Source: Thiosulfatimonas sediminis
GTDB taxonomy: Bacteria; Pseudomonadota; Gammaproteobacteria; Thiomicrospirales; Thiomicrospiraceae
DNA: 64,000 bases
Reading direction: 5' to 3'
NCBI RefSeq assembly: GCF_011398355.1
Contig: NZ_AP021889.1
Location: 806,001-870,000 of the forward strand
Shown here: one piece after another, positions 7,361 to 16,165 of the stretch
Numbering within the stretch: the stretch's first letter is position 1
Layout of the letters: every line of letters begins with the position of its first letter
Position numbers and translations under genes: made by a program
Notes under the pieces: model-generated
Databases searched by the model: none
Told to the model about the DNA's origin: nothing
The model's input: only the letters and a program-made list of their open reading frames with translations

Positions 7361-9742
7361 CTAAAAATTAAAGAGGTTATTCAGCTGTTTTTGTAAAGCT
7401 TTGTTGGGCGAACTTAGCCCTTTGAGCTCGAACTGAATTTGAATGCTGTCATTATACAAATCATTTTCCAATTGTGTGCGTTCTGCAATCATTGTCGTCG
7501 ACCAACAGCAACTATCGTAACGGATCCCCACTTGGGTTTCGACCCATTGTTGTAAGTCGGTGTCGTAGTTGCCGACCAGACTGAATTGCCATTGCGGTGT
7601 TAATTGGCTCAAACCGCCTAACATAATGGTTTCGCTGGCGTAGAGAGCTTCTTGACGTTGCTTAATATGGCTGGCAAAAAGCGCGTTCTTTTCGTCTGGT
7701 TGCCAGCGTATCCGGCTGGCGCTAGCGCGAACCGTCTGCTCTTTAGGGGCGTAAGCCACCGTGGAATACAGGCGTAATTTGTCAAAATTGAATTGTACCT
7801 TGCTGTAAATGTCTGATGCACCTTGTGAGCCATCAAAGCCATCTTCAATCAATACTTGTGACTCGCTAAGACGGTAACCTTGTCCCAGTGCCAATTCGAG
7901 ACGGCTTTTACCTTGTTGGTCAATAAAGCGACTGGTCAGTGCCGCGCTGACTTGGTTGCTGTCGGCAATGCGATCAGCGCCGACATAAGCGTTGAGCGAG
8001 AATAGATTACTGAAATCCAAACTGCGTAACGCGCTGTCAAACAGCGGTAATTGGTTTTGGCGTTGGTAACCGGTATACAGATACTGTACGCTCGGCTCCA
8101 GGGTTTGACGGTATGTTTGATGGTTAAAAGTGAGTGCGCGCTCGAAAATTAAACCACCGTTTAGTGATAGTTGTGGAATCAAACGCGGCTCGTTGTGAAT
8201 CGGATTCTGTTCCAGTCGATAGTCGCTGTAGTAACCGTTAATTTGCGCTTGGGCTTGGCCATACGGCTGGCGCAGCTGATATTTGATGCCGCTTTGGTTG
8301 TGCCAGCGTAAACCTTCGGCGCGATTGAGCTCACGGGTTTTTAAGCGAAAATCGGTCGCTTGGCTGGAAAAATACCAGTTTAGTTTGCCGGATAAATGCT
8401 CATTTGGCAGCGCTTGCTGATAATGTACACCGACTTCCGGGCGCTTTTCGTAGTTGTTGGCAAAGTTAATCAGCGGTTGATAGCCGCTGTAGAGTAAATA
8501 GCCATGCAGTCCTTGCTGATGGTAGTCAATCCGCGCCATCTGCGTGGCTTTGGTGGCGTTGGTTAACTCGCGTGCAATCGGTGCGTCGTTAAACACATTC
8601 GCATCAGAGGTTTGCTGCCAATCTATATTGGCGGTGAGGTTCGGGTTCCAGCGAATCGCATTTTGTAAGCCGATGCGCCAACGCGGATTGTCTTCGTCGC
8701 TGATGGATTCGTCACTGCGGTATAAGCTGGCATCCAGTTTTAAGCGTTGTTCGCTATTGCCAATCGCGCCCCAATAACGAAACTCATTATCCAGCGCCAA
8801 GCCGTTTTCGCTCATTGGAATAAAGGTCAAGGTGGCATCGTAATTGTCTGCTAAGGCGAAATAGTAAGGCAAGGCTACATATTCGGTACGTTTGTTGTTA
8901 TTTAACGCTTTGTAAGAACCGATCTCTGGGAATAATAAACCGCTGGCACGATCGTTGAGTGGATAGTCCAGATAGGGGCTGTAAAAAATCGGCACGTTCT
9001 TGAAGCGTAACGTCATATCTTTGGCAATAACGCGCTGTTTTTGCTGGTTAATTTGCAATTTCCGAGCTTGTAAATCCCAGTCTTTAGTGCCGTCAGACTT
9101 GGTTTTACAGGTGGTTAGGCTCGCATCGTACAACTCGACGCTTTGCGTGCTTTGATTTAAGCGAATGCTCTGCGATTGGCCATAGGCAAGACTTGGAAAA
9201 ATTTGATACTGATTTGCGGCAACACTCAATAATGGCGGATTAATTTGTATGTCTTCGGTGAGCAATGTGAGATTTTGTTGCCATAGACGCACACCATGTT
9301 TTAAGTGTGCTTGCCGTGTCTGTGGATTAATCTCCAACTGTTCCGCGCGGATAGTGACTTGCGGATGTTGTAATTGCACTGCGCCTTGTAATGAAATTTC
9401 TTGGGTGCGGGTTTGGCTTAAGCGATCGGCGCTTATCTTGAGCGGGGCATTTTGTAAATCGGTGCTTAATTGCGCATCGCTCGGTTCAAACAAACCATCC
9501 GGTCTTGTTGCGATTTCATCCGGCAAGCAGGTTTGGGTAAACGTCATTTCGGTTGGATTCGGTGCCGCCGCTAGGACGGAGTTGGTGCCGAGGCAGGTTA
9601 CCGCGTAATAAAGCGCCTGTCTTAAACGGTAATTTTTGCGCACAGAGCGCGCCAAACGCAAAGAGTTTAAACAAAATGCGCCGGATGGAGAATTTGTTGT
9701 GCCGAAAACGGAGTCGGGATTTGACATTACGCGGACAATCAT
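7361..9742 (-). CDS. lptD: LPS-assembly outer-membrane protein LptD
   Basis: A 793-residue LptD (OstA), the beta-barrel that inserts lipopolysaccharide into the outer leaflet together with LptE. After a basic leader and hydrophobic stretch, an OstA/LptA-like jellyroll follows (LKISADRLSQTRTQEISLQG). The barrel contains the conserved SPYLDYPLNDRASGLLFPEIG and NLFSLNAYVGADRIADSNQ regions. Cysteines near the N-terminus (TCLPD, TTCKTK) and near the C-terminus (DSCCW) fit the disulfide pattern needed for activity. The leader before the signal peptide is long, so the true start may be the internal ATG at 9727. Confidence 0.93.
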   Translation of the reverse strand: MIVRVMSNPDSVFGTTNSPSGAFCLNSLRLARSVRKNYRLRQALYYAVTCLGTNSVLAAAPNPTEMTFTQTCLPDEIATRPDGLFEPSDAQLSTDLQNAPLKISADRLSQTRTQEISLQGAVQLQHPQVTIRAEQLEINPQTRQAHLKHGVRLWQQNLTLLTEDIQINPPLLSVAANQYQIFPSLAYGQSQSIRLNQSTQSVELYDASLTTCKTKSDGTKDWDLQARKLQINQQKQRVIAKDMTLRFKNVPIFYSPYLDYPLNDRASGLLFPEIGSYKALNNNKRTEYVALPYYFALADNYDATLTFIPMSENGLALDNEFRYWGAIGNSEQRLKLDASLYRSDESISDEDNPRWRIGLQNAIRWNPNLTANIDWQQTSDANVFNDAPIARELTNATKATQMARIDYHQQGLHGYLLYSGYQPLINFANNYEKRPEVGVHYQQALPNEHLSGKLNWYFSSQATDFRLKTRELNRAEGLRWHNQSGIKYQLRQPYGQAQAQINGYYSDYRLEQNPIHNEPRLIPQLSLNGGLIFERALTFNHQTYRQTLEPSVQYLYTGYQRQNQLPLFDSALRSLDFSNLFSLNAYVGADRIADSNQVSAALTSRFIDQQGKSRLELALGQGYRLSESQVLIEDGFDGSQGASDIYSKVQFNFDKLRLYSTVAYAPKEQTVRASASRIRWQPDEKNALFASHIKQRQEALYASETIMLGGLSQLTPQWQFSLVGNYDTDLQQWVETQVGIRYDSCCWSTTMIAERTQLENDLYNDSIQIQFELKGLSSPNKALQKQLNNLFNF

Positions 9743-9783
9743 TAATTATTCTTGATCGCATATTTTAACTGGATTAACAGCGA

Positions 9784-10857
9784 ATGGACGAAAGATTTCA
9801 ACAGATTTGCGCTTGGCTTGAGCGGCTCCCGTTTTTAGCCGGACACGAATACAGTCAACCGGTGGCGGCATCCAGTGATGCCAGTTTTCGCCGTTATTTT
9901 CGAATTCGTTTGGCGCGGCCGTTTATTGAGCAGTCAAGTGATGCACTGGGGTATCACAATGACAGCTTGATTATTATGGATGCGCCGCCGCAACACGAAG
10001 ATTGCCGGCCCTTTATTGGCGTGGCATGCACCTTGGCCGAATTGGGTTTAAACGTCCCTAAGATCCTAGCCCAAGATTTGTCACAGGGCTTTCTGCTACT
10101 CAGTGACCTAGGCACAGAGACCTATCTGAGCCAGCTCATTCCGCAACAGGAGAGCCGCGCGGAGAGTCTCTATGGCGGCGCGCTGAGCGCATTGGTTAAA
10201 TTGCAGCGTGCTGGTGGCCCAGCGTCTCAGCAGTTGCCTGCTTACGATGCTGCACTCTTGCATCGCGAAATGGATTTATTCAGCGACTGGTTGGGGGAGA
10301 AACACCTGCAAATTGGTCTGAATAAATTGCAAAAAGGGCAGTGGACAGAAATCAAACAAGTTTTGATTGAATCGGCGTTGGCGCAGCCGCAAACTTTTGT
10401 GCATCGTGATTATCACAGCCGTAATTTGATGTTGGCCCCGGGTTTGAATCCGGGAGTTATCGATTTTCAAGACGCGGTGCGTGGCGGCCTGACTTACGAT
10501 GCTGTGTCGTTATTGCGCGACTGTTATATTGCTTGGCCACCGGAACAGGTGCAAGAGTGGCTGCGTGCGTATTTCTTGCAACTTTGTGCCGCGCAGGTGG
10601 TTGATACGTCACAGTGGTCGGATTTTGTCAAAGCCTTTGACTTAATGGGGATTCAGCGTCATCTCAAAGCCTCCGGCATCTTTGCGCGCTTATCGCACCG
10701 CGATGGTAAAGACGGTTATCTGAATGATATACCGCAGACCTTGAATTACATTGTCCAAGTCGGGGCTAAATACCCGCAAATGAAACCGCTATTGGATTGG
10801 ATAGAAAAGGACTGGTTGGTGCGTTTGCACGCTTTGCCAGCAGCGAGCCAGCCATGA
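9784..10857 (+). CDS. amgK: N-acetylmuramate/N-acetylglucosamine anomeric kinase AmgK
   Basis: A 357-residue aminoglycoside-phosphotransferase-fold kinase. The catalytic loop FVHRDYHSRNLML and metal-binding VIDFQD are clear. Placed directly before murU with a 4-base ATGA overlap, it matches AmgK, which phosphorylates MurNAc at the anomeric position so MurU can make UDP-MurNAc. This recycling route bypasses MurA and so lowers dependence on the fosfomycin target. It is divergent from lptD, so envelope genes face each other across a 41-base gap. Confidence 0.88.
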   Translation: MDERFQQICAWLERLPFLAGHEYSQPVAASSDASFRRYFRIRLARPFIEQSSDALGYHNDSLIIMDAPPQHEDCRPFIGVACTLAELGLNVPKILAQDLSQGFLLLSDLGTETYLSQLIPQQESRAESLYGGALSALVKLQRAGGPASQQLPAYDAALLHREMDLFSDWLGEKHLQIGLNKLQKGQWTEIKQVLIESALAQPQTFVHRDYHSRNLMLAPGLNPGVIDFQDAVRGGLTYDAVSLLRDCYIAWPPEQVQEWLRAYFLQLCAAQVVDTSQWSDFVKAFDLMGIQRHLKASGIFARLSHRDGKDGYLNDIPQTLNYIVQVGAKYPQMKPLLDWIEKDWLVRLHALPAASQP

Positions 10858-11564
10858 GCCAGGTTTTTATCCCCAAAGCGATGATTCTCGCAGCCGGTCG
10901 TGGCAAGCGGTTGCGTCCGTTGACGGATACGTTGCCAAAACCCTTGGTGCCTTTGTGTCAAACGCCCTTGATTGTTTATCATTTGCAAAAGCTCGCTAAA
11001 GCGGGAGTTCGGGACGTCGTTATAAACCATGCTTGGTTGGGCGAGCAGTTGGAACAAACGTTGGGTGATGGGGCAAAATTTGGTTTGCGGATCACTTATT
11101 CACCGGAGCCGGAAGGTGGTTTAGAAACGGCCGGAGGCATTATCAATGCGTTGCCAAAATTGGGATCGGAGCCGTTTTTGCTGATTAATGGCGATGTATA
11201 TTGTGATTTGGATTTCAGTCAATTGGTGGCTCGTGCCAATGGGTTGCGTAGTGAGGAACTGTTGGGACATTTGATGTTGGTACCCAGCCCAGAATTTAAT
11301 CCACAGGGGGATTTTGGCTTGCAGGATGGGCGAGTCCAAGAGCGTGGCGAACTGACGTTTGCAGGAATCAGTGTCCTTAAACCGCAACTGTTTGCGCAGA
11401 TGGAGGTGGATTTTATTGCATTGGCGCCGGTCTTACGCAGCGCCATGCGTGAGCAACAACGAATTAGTGGTGCGCTTTATACTGGATTTTGGTCGGATAT
11501 TGGCACTTTAGAGCGCTTAAAAGAGGCACAAGCGCAACTATGTCCAGATTGTAAGGCGGATTAA
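10854..11564 (+). CDS. murU: N-acetylmuramate alpha-1-phosphate uridylyltransferase MurU
   Basis: A 236-residue sugar nucleotidyltransferase with the signature MILAAGRGKRLRPLTDTLPK and the LLINGDVYCDLDF metal-binding region. It converts MurNAc-1-phosphate and UTP to UDP-MurNAc. Its ATG overlaps the amgK stop, which fixes the start, and the partnership with amgK supports MurU over other nucleotidyltransferases. Confidence 0.88.
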   Translation: MSQVFIPKAMILAAGRGKRLRPLTDTLPKPLVPLCQTPLIVYHLQKLAKAGVRDVVINHAWLGEQLEQTLGDGAKFGLRITYSPEPEGGLETAGGIINALPKLGSEPFLLINGDVYCDLDFSQLVARANGLRSEELLGHLMLVPSPEFNPQGDFGLQDGRVQERGELTFAGISVLKPQLFAQMEVDFIALAPVLRSAMREQQRISGALYTGFWSDIGTLERLKEAQAQLCPDCKAD

Positions 11565-11733
11565 GCAAGCGATTATCGATGAATAGTTGCTTAGCAAGTC
11601 GCGATAAATTTCGTTAAATCGAGCTGTACTAAGAAAAAATGCGCTCAGTGCGTGGTTATTATTGCTATGCAGCCTAAGAGACTCTAAAATCAGTGCATTC
11701 TTAAACTTAAGCAGATAATTAAATAGCCTACGC

Positions 11734-12486
11734 ATGCCAGAAAAAACCATCGAATTAAAAGGTTCTGTCCTCTCTTTAACCGTTTTGCAGCTGTACTCCG
11801 CAGACATTCATCAGACCAAAGCGAGCCTTGCGGCAAAAATTGAGCAAGCGCCGAGTTTCTTTGTTGGTATTCCAATTATCATCGAACCGAAAATTGAATT
11901 GAATGACCCAACCTATTTGGCTTTGTTGGTGGAGTACTTACATCAATTACAGATGATACCGATCGGTTTACGCAGTCAAGATGCGATGGTGCAAGCGCAA
12001 GCCGCTTATGCTGGTTTAGCCATTTTTCCGGAAGATACACGCCGCCCAACAAATGCAACGGAAAATGCCGCCCCGCGCGCCGCGATTCAAGAAAATAAGC
12101 CAGCACAAGAAGCGGAGCCAAATTATGCCCCAGTGGTCGTGGATGAGGTGGGATTAAAAACCGCTTTAATCATTGAACGCTCGATTCGTTCTGGGCAACA
12201 GATTTTTGCTAAAGACCGTGATTTGATTGTGCTTGGTTCGGTGAATCCAGGTTCTGAGGTGATTGCGGACGGTAATATTACCGTGTTTGGTAAGCTGCAA
12301 GGCAAAGCGATTGCTGGTGCCAGTGGTTCAATTGAGGCGAAAATTTTCGTCAAAGAAATGGATCCTGAATTGGTCTGCGTCGCTGGCATTTACCAGCTGG
12401 CTGACGACATCAAAGGACAATATAAAAATAACGGTCTGGTCGAAATTCGGCTTCAAGACGAACAGCTAATAATGCGTTCTGTGTAA
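11734..12486 (+). CDS. minC: Septum site-determining protein MinC
   Basis: A 250-residue FtsZ-assembly inhibitor. The N-terminal FtsZ-interacting domain (ELKGSVLSLTVLQLYSAD) is joined by an Ala/Pro/Glu linker to the C-terminal beta-helix MinD-binding domain (DLIVLGSVNPGSEVIADGNI followed by GKLQGKAIAGA). It prevents division at the poles. It is the first gene of minCDE, with about 170 bases of non-coding DNA upstream. Confidence 0.95.
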   Translation: MPEKTIELKGSVLSLTVLQLYSADIHQTKASLAAKIEQAPSFFVGIPIIIEPKIELNDPTYLALLVEYLHQLQMIPIGLRSQDAMVQAQAAYAGLAIFPEDTRRPTNATENAAPRAAIQENKPAQEAEPNYAPVVVDEVGLKTALIIERSIRSGQQIFAKDRDLIVLGSVNPGSEVIADGNITVFGKLQGKAIAGASGSIEAKIFVKEMDPELVCVAGIYQLADDIKGQYKNNGLVEIRLQDEQLIMRSV

Positions 12487-12527
12487 ACAGACAAACTTTG
12501 CGATTTCAGAGATTAGGAGAATAAACA

Positions 12528-13337
12528 GTGTCAAAGGTCATCGTGGTCACTTCCGGTAAAGGCGGGGTCGGTAAAACGACTACCAGTGCAAGTATCTCAA
12601 CCGCTTTAGCACAAAAAGGCAAGAAAGTTGCCGTTATCGATTTTGACGTAGGTCTGCGTAATCTGGATTTGATTATGGGGGTTGAACGCCGCGTAGTTTA
12701 TGATTTTGTTAATGTGGTGCAGGGAGAAGCCTCTCTAAAGCAAGCGTTGATTAAAGATAAGCGAGTCGAAGGTTTGTACATTCTGGCGGCTTCGCAAACA
12801 CGAGATAAAGATGCACTGACGTTAGAAGGTGTGGAGCGCGTTATTAATGATTTGAAAGCCGATGGTTTTGATTTTATTATTTGTGACTCACCGGCAGGGA
12901 TTGAAAAAGGCGCGCAATTGGCTCTGTATTTTGCAGATGAAGCGATTGTTGTTACCAACCCAGAAGTCTCATCAGTGCGTGATTCCGATCGTATTCTAGG
13001 TATCTTGCAAGCGAAGTCTCGCAAAGCCGAAGAGGGTGGTTCTGTGGTAGAGCATTTGGTCTTGACGCGTTATAACCCAGCCCGTGTGAATGCCGGTGAG
13101 ATGCTGTCTAAAGATGATGTTGTCGATCTTTTAAGCATTAAATTATTAGGGGTTGTTCCAGAGTCTCAGGATGTTTTGAACGCGTCTAACTCCGGTGAGC
13201 CGGTGGTGTTGGCCAAGCAGAGCGATGCCGCGCAAGCCTATATGGACATTGTTGAGCGTTTTCTTGGTGGCGAAGTGAATCACCGCTTCTTGGAAGAAGA
13301 GAAGAAAAGTTTATTTAAGAAAATATTCGGGAAATAA
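12528..13337 (+). CDS. minD: Septum site-determining ATPase MinD
   Basis: A 269-residue ParA/MinD ATPase with the deviant Walker A GKGGVGKTTT, switch region VIDFDVGLRNLDL, and a C-terminal amphipathic membrane-targeting helix (SLFKKIFGK). It recruits MinC to the membrane and oscillates under MinE control. AGGAGA precedes the GTG start. Confidence 0.97.
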   Translation: MSKVIVVTSGKGGVGKTTTSASISTALAQKGKKVAVIDFDVGLRNLDLIMGVERRVVYDFVNVVQGEASLKQALIKDKRVEGLYILAASQTRDKDALTLEGVERVINDLKADGFDFIICDSPAGIEKGAQLALYFADEAIVVTNPEVSSVRDSDRILGILQAKSRKAEEGGSVVEHLVLTRYNPARVNAGEMLSKDDVVDLLSIKLLGVVPESQDVLNASNSGEPVVLAKQSDAAQAYMDIVERFLGGEVNHRFLEEEKKSLFKKIFGK

Positions 13338-13342
13338 TCGTT

Positions 13343-13603
13343 ATGGCTTTATTAGATTATCTACTTGGACAGCGTAAAAACAAGTCCGCTAATACGGCGA
13401 AAGACCGATTGCAAATTTTGTTGGCGCACGAACGTGCGGAAAATAATGCCCCGGATTATTTGCCGAAGATGCGTGACGAAATTTTGCAGGTTATCGCAAA
13501 ATATGTCGAAATCGATCAAGAGCAGTTAAAAATTAGCATTGATGAAGAGAATGGCTTTGAGATTCTGGAATTGAATTTGGTACTGCCAGACGAAAAAAAA
13601 TAA
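13343..13603 (+). CDS. minE: Cell division topological specificity factor MinE
   Basis: An 86-residue MinE, with the N-terminal membrane/MinD-contact segment (MALLDYLLGQRKNKSANTAK) and the RLQILLAHER anti-MinCD helix. It stimulates MinD ATPase and confines MinCD to the poles. It starts five bases after minD and ends just before a strong terminator. Confidence 0.95.
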   Translation: MALLDYLLGQRKNKSANTAKDRLQILLAHERAENNAPDYLPKMRDEILQVIAKYVEIDQEQLKISIDEENGFEILELNLVLPDEKK

Positions 13604-13620
13604 GCGCTTAATCGCTAAGC

Positions 13621-13646
13621 AGCCCAGCATTGCTGGGCTTTTTTTT
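13621..13646 (+). terminator. Intrinsic terminator of minCDE
   Basis: AGCCCAGCA-T-TGCTGGGCT forms a nine-pair stem and is followed by eight T residues, 17 bases after the minE stop. Confidence 0.92.
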
Positions 13647-13670
13647 AGACAATTTGATAAGGAGTAAGTC

Positions 13671-14444
13671 ATGTTAATGCTTGTCTCGCCCGCCAAATCG
13701 TTAGATGAAAGTACGCCAGTACAAACTTCCTGTGCCAGTGAGTTTGCCTTTGCTGACGAAGCGCAAACTTTGCTTTCGCAACTCAAAGCCCTTGGGCCGG
13801 TGGATATTGGTCAGTTAATGGGCATCAGTGAAAAGCTCAGCGAACTGAATTATCAGCGTTTTCAGGATTGGCATTATCCATTTGCGTCTAACGCTAAACA
13901 GGCGGCATGGTTATTTAAAGGCGATGTTTATCAGGGGTTGGATGCCTACAGTCTCGATCAAATCTCGATTGACTATTTGCAAACCCATTTGCGTATTCTT
14001 TCTGGGCTCTATGGATTGCTTAAACCGTGCGATATGATGTTGCCTTATCGGCTGGAGATGGGGACCAAATTTGTGAACTCACAAGGCAAGGATCTGTATG
14101 CTTTTTGGGGGCGTAAATTGAGTGAGGCGTTAAATGTCGATTTGGCCGCGCAAGGCAGTCAAACGCTGGTCAATTTGGCCTCGAATGAGTATTTTAAAGC
14201 GGTCGACAAGAAAGCGTTAAAGGCGCGCATTATCACGCCGATTTTCAAAGATTGGAAAGGCGAGCAATACAAAATAATTAGCTTTCACGCCAAAAAAGCG
14301 CGTGGCCTGATGGCGCGTTATGCCGCTGATCACAAGGTGGAAAGTGCTGAAGAGCTGAAACAGTTCGACTACCAAGGCTATGCCTTTGCGCCGCAACTGT
14401 CTTCAGATACCGATTGGGTCTTTACGCGTCGCCAAGACGGGTAA
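13671..14444 (+). CDS. yaaA: YaaA-family (UPF0246) peroxide-stress protein
   Basis: A 257-residue YaaA/DUF328 protein. It begins [13 protein letters not shown] and contains [33 protein letters not shown] and the basic [12 protein letters not shown] segment, all typical of the family. In E. coli YaaA lowers free iron and damage during H2O2 stress, and the fold binds DNA in vitro. AAGGAG lies before the start. It converges on hslO with only 24 bases between the stops. Confidence 0.9.
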   Translation: MLMLVSPAKSLDESTPVQTSCASEFAFADEAQTLLSQLKALGPVDIGQLMGISEKLSELNYQRFQDWHYPFASNAKQAAWLFKGDVYQGLDAYSLDQISIDYLQTHLRILSGLYGLLKPCDMMLPYRLEMGTKFVNSQGKDLYAFWGRKLSEALNVDLAAQGSQTLVNLASNEYFKAVDKKALKARIITPIFKDWKGEQYKIISFHAKKARGLMARYAADHKVESAEELKQFDYQGYAFAPQLSSDTDWVFTRRQDG

Positions 14445-14468
14445 GCCTCAGCGGTTTCACGTGCAAAT

Positions 14469-15326
14469 TTATTGTACGGTATCGCTGCTGGCAAACAGGC
14501 TGTTGATGGCGTCTTCATCGTAACGTAGGTGATAGTTACAGATTTCGTTATGAATCACCACTTCACCTTCGTCTGCCAAGATACTGCGTACTTCTGCTTC
14601 GCCCAAACCACGTAGCATGGCGTCGACGCGCTCTTTGTCTTGAGGACATTCATACTGCACGGCTTTGCCGCCAAACAGTTCAAGCGTTTCTTCATGGAAC
14701 AGGCGGTGTAAGACTTCTTCACACGGTAAGTTCAGCAGTTCTTCGTCTTTCACAGTGTTGGCTAAATGGCTAATCCGCTCCCAAGCATCGGCATCTTGCT
14801 CGTCAGTATCGGGCATTTTCTGCAGTAATAAGCCGCCCAGCTGTGTCTCATTGGCAGAAAGCCAAATTTTAGATGGTAGTTGCTCGGATTGTTGGAAGAA
14901 AGTTTCGAAACACTCGGCGACTGTCGCGCCTTCACGCGGCACATAGCTTTGGAAGTGGTGCTGGGTTTGGGTATTTTCTAGGGTGACCAAAATTTGCCCA
15001 TCACCAAGCAGTTCATCCATGCTTTCTTGCTCTTCAATCGCTTGTGAGGTTTTGGCAAGTCCGCGTAGTTTAAAATCGTGAGTGACTTCGACTACCAATA
15101 AGTTTACCGGCCCAGAACCTTGAATTTGCAAGGTAATTTTGCCTTGATGTTTTAAGCCGCTGGCTAAAATGACGCTGACGGCAGTTAATTCACCGAGCAG
15201 TTTGCTGATAACCGCTGGATAGTGGCGCTGCGCGGTCATCTTTTGCCAAGCGGTATTCAGTTGAATGAACTGGCCGCGAACACGGTGTTCTTTAAACAAA
15301 AAGCGTTGGATTAAATCTTGTGCCAT
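14469..15326 (-). CDS. hslO: Hsp33 redox-regulated chaperone with a degenerate zinc centre
   Basis: A 285-residue Hsp33, a holdase normally switched on by oxidation of a four-cysteine zinc centre. The N-terminal fold (QRFLFKEHRVRGQFIQL, HYPAVISKLLGELTAVSVIL) is normal. In the C-terminal switch domain the usual CxC is YECPQDKERV and the usual CxxC is HNEICNYH. Only two of the four cysteines remain, with Gln and Asn in the other positions when aligned to E. coli HslO. The ATG at 15326 has AGGAA seven bases upstream. The gene was originally the next gene after lipA; the Tn7-like element now separates them. Confidence 0.9.
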   Translation of the reverse strand: MAQDLIQRFLFKEHRVRGQFIQLNTAWQKMTAQRHYPAVISKLLGELTAVSVILASGLKHQGKITLQIQGSGPVNLLVVEVTHDFKLRGLAKTSQAIEEQESMDELLGDGQILVTLENTQTQHHFQSYVPREGATVAECFETFFQQSEQLPSKIWLSANETQLGGLLLQKMPDTDEQDADAWERISHLANTVKDEELLNLPCEEVLHRLFHEETLELFGGKAVQYECPQDKERVDAMLRGLGEAEVRSILADEGEVVIHNEICNYHLRYDEDAINSLFASSDTVQ

Positions 15327-15342
15327 CTTCAATTCCTAAAAT

Positions 15343-15369
15343 TTATAGCGTGTTAAACTGAATGTCTTG
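15343..15369 (-). other. Displaced native 3' end of lipA
   Basis: Read on the minus strand, these bases encode Q-D-I-Q-F-N-T-L and a TAA stop. They are exactly in the frame that lipA would have if the transposon and one copy of TCTTG were removed. The relic ends 16 bases before the hslO start. It shows that lipA ran directly into hslO before insertion. Confidence 0.85.
15365..15369. repeat. Target site duplication, left copy (TCTTG)
   Basis: TCTTG here abuts the left transposon end and is identical to 28692-28696 at the right end. Five bases is the duplication length of Tn7-family insertion. Confidence 0.85.
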
Positions 15370-15493
15370 TATGACTTCCATAATTAATTTGTACTGGAAG
15401 TGCTCTTTTCTGTCTTTTTCTACAAAATAATTTTGTACTGAACTACAATCGAATTAGCAAGGTAACTTTTATACAAAATTAAACTGTACTGGA
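15370..15493 (+). repeat. Left transposon end with three TnsB-type sites
   Basis: Three copies of a motif resembling TACAAAATTAATTTGTACTG occur in the same orientation at about 15379-15397, 15421-15441 and 15472-15493, spaced by 20-35 bases. Tn7 left-end TnsB sites (ACAAAATAG...AACTGG) have the same shape and direction. The innermost site ends 9 bases before the tnsA ATG, so TnsB binding would probably repress tnsABC, as is known for Tn7. The outermost bases are TATGAC instead of the expected TGTG. Confidence 0.8.
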
Positions 15494-15502
15494 TTACATA
15501 AT

Positions 15503-16156
15503 ATGCCTGTCAGACGTATCCCGAAAAGCTATCGTAATGTCACCGGAATTTACGCTTCCAGCAAGTCAATTGATTCGGCTATGTTTGAATCCACTCTGGA
15601 GCGCGATTTTATCACACTTCTTGAATTCGATTCCCATGTGCTGGAGTTTGAAGTTCAGCCTGTAAAGATAGAGTGGACGGATCAAAACGGTAAGCGCCAC
15701 CGCTATTTTCCTGACGTCATTTTTAAGCGTAAAACCGAATATGGAGTTGAAACCGTTTTGGTCGAAGTGAAGTATCGTTCCGACTTGAAGAAAGATTGGG
15801 ATGAGCTAAAGCCAAAGCTGAAAGCGGGTTTGCACTATGCCAAGCAGCAAGATTGGAAGTTTAAGATTATGAGCGAAATCGAGATTCGTACAGTATTGCA
15901 GAAAAACGCGAAATTTCTTCAGCCATTTATTCGGCGCGGTGCGGATAGAGAAGGTGACATGGATCTGCTCGATAATAAACTCCGCGAACTGAAAAATTCA
16001 ACGCCGGCTCAATTATTGAGTGAATTAGTGCAAAGTGATTGGGATAAGGCTGCCTTGTTACCGACTCTGTGGTATTTGATTGGCACTCGCCAAATAATAT
16101 GCGATTTGGAGAACAGTCCGTTGAATATGAACACGCCGATTCATTGGAAAGCTTAG
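15503..16156 (+). CDS. tnsA: TnsA transposon 5'-end endonuclease
   Basis: A 217-residue TnsA-type restriction-like nuclease, which cuts the 5' strand at each transposon end so that Tn7 moves by cut-and-paste. Catalytic residues are visible: Glu in MFESTLERDF, Asp in YFPDVIF, and the ExK motif in LVEVKYRSDL. It is shorter than Tn7 TnsA (273 residues); the C-terminal TnsC-contact region is short. It is the first gene of the plus-strand operon, with tnsB starting ten bases after it. Confidence 0.92.
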   Translation: MPVRRIPKSYRNVTGIYASSKSIDSAMFESTLERDFITLLEFDSHVLEFEVQPVKIEWTDQNGKRHRYFPDVIFKRKTEYGVETVLVEVKYRSDLKKDWDELKPKLKAGLHYAKQQDWKFKIMSEIEIRTVLQKNAKFLQPFIRRGADREGDMDLLDNKLRELKNSTPAQLLSELVQSDWDKAALLPTLWYLIGTRQIICDLENSPLNMNTPIHWKA

Positions 16157-16165
16157 GGTTTGGAT

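Noticed and set aside
15368-15370. TGT as the left transposon terminus
   Set aside because: It would shift the boundary by two bases, the flanking five bases (TGTCT) would no longer match the right side, and the ends would need a gap to align.
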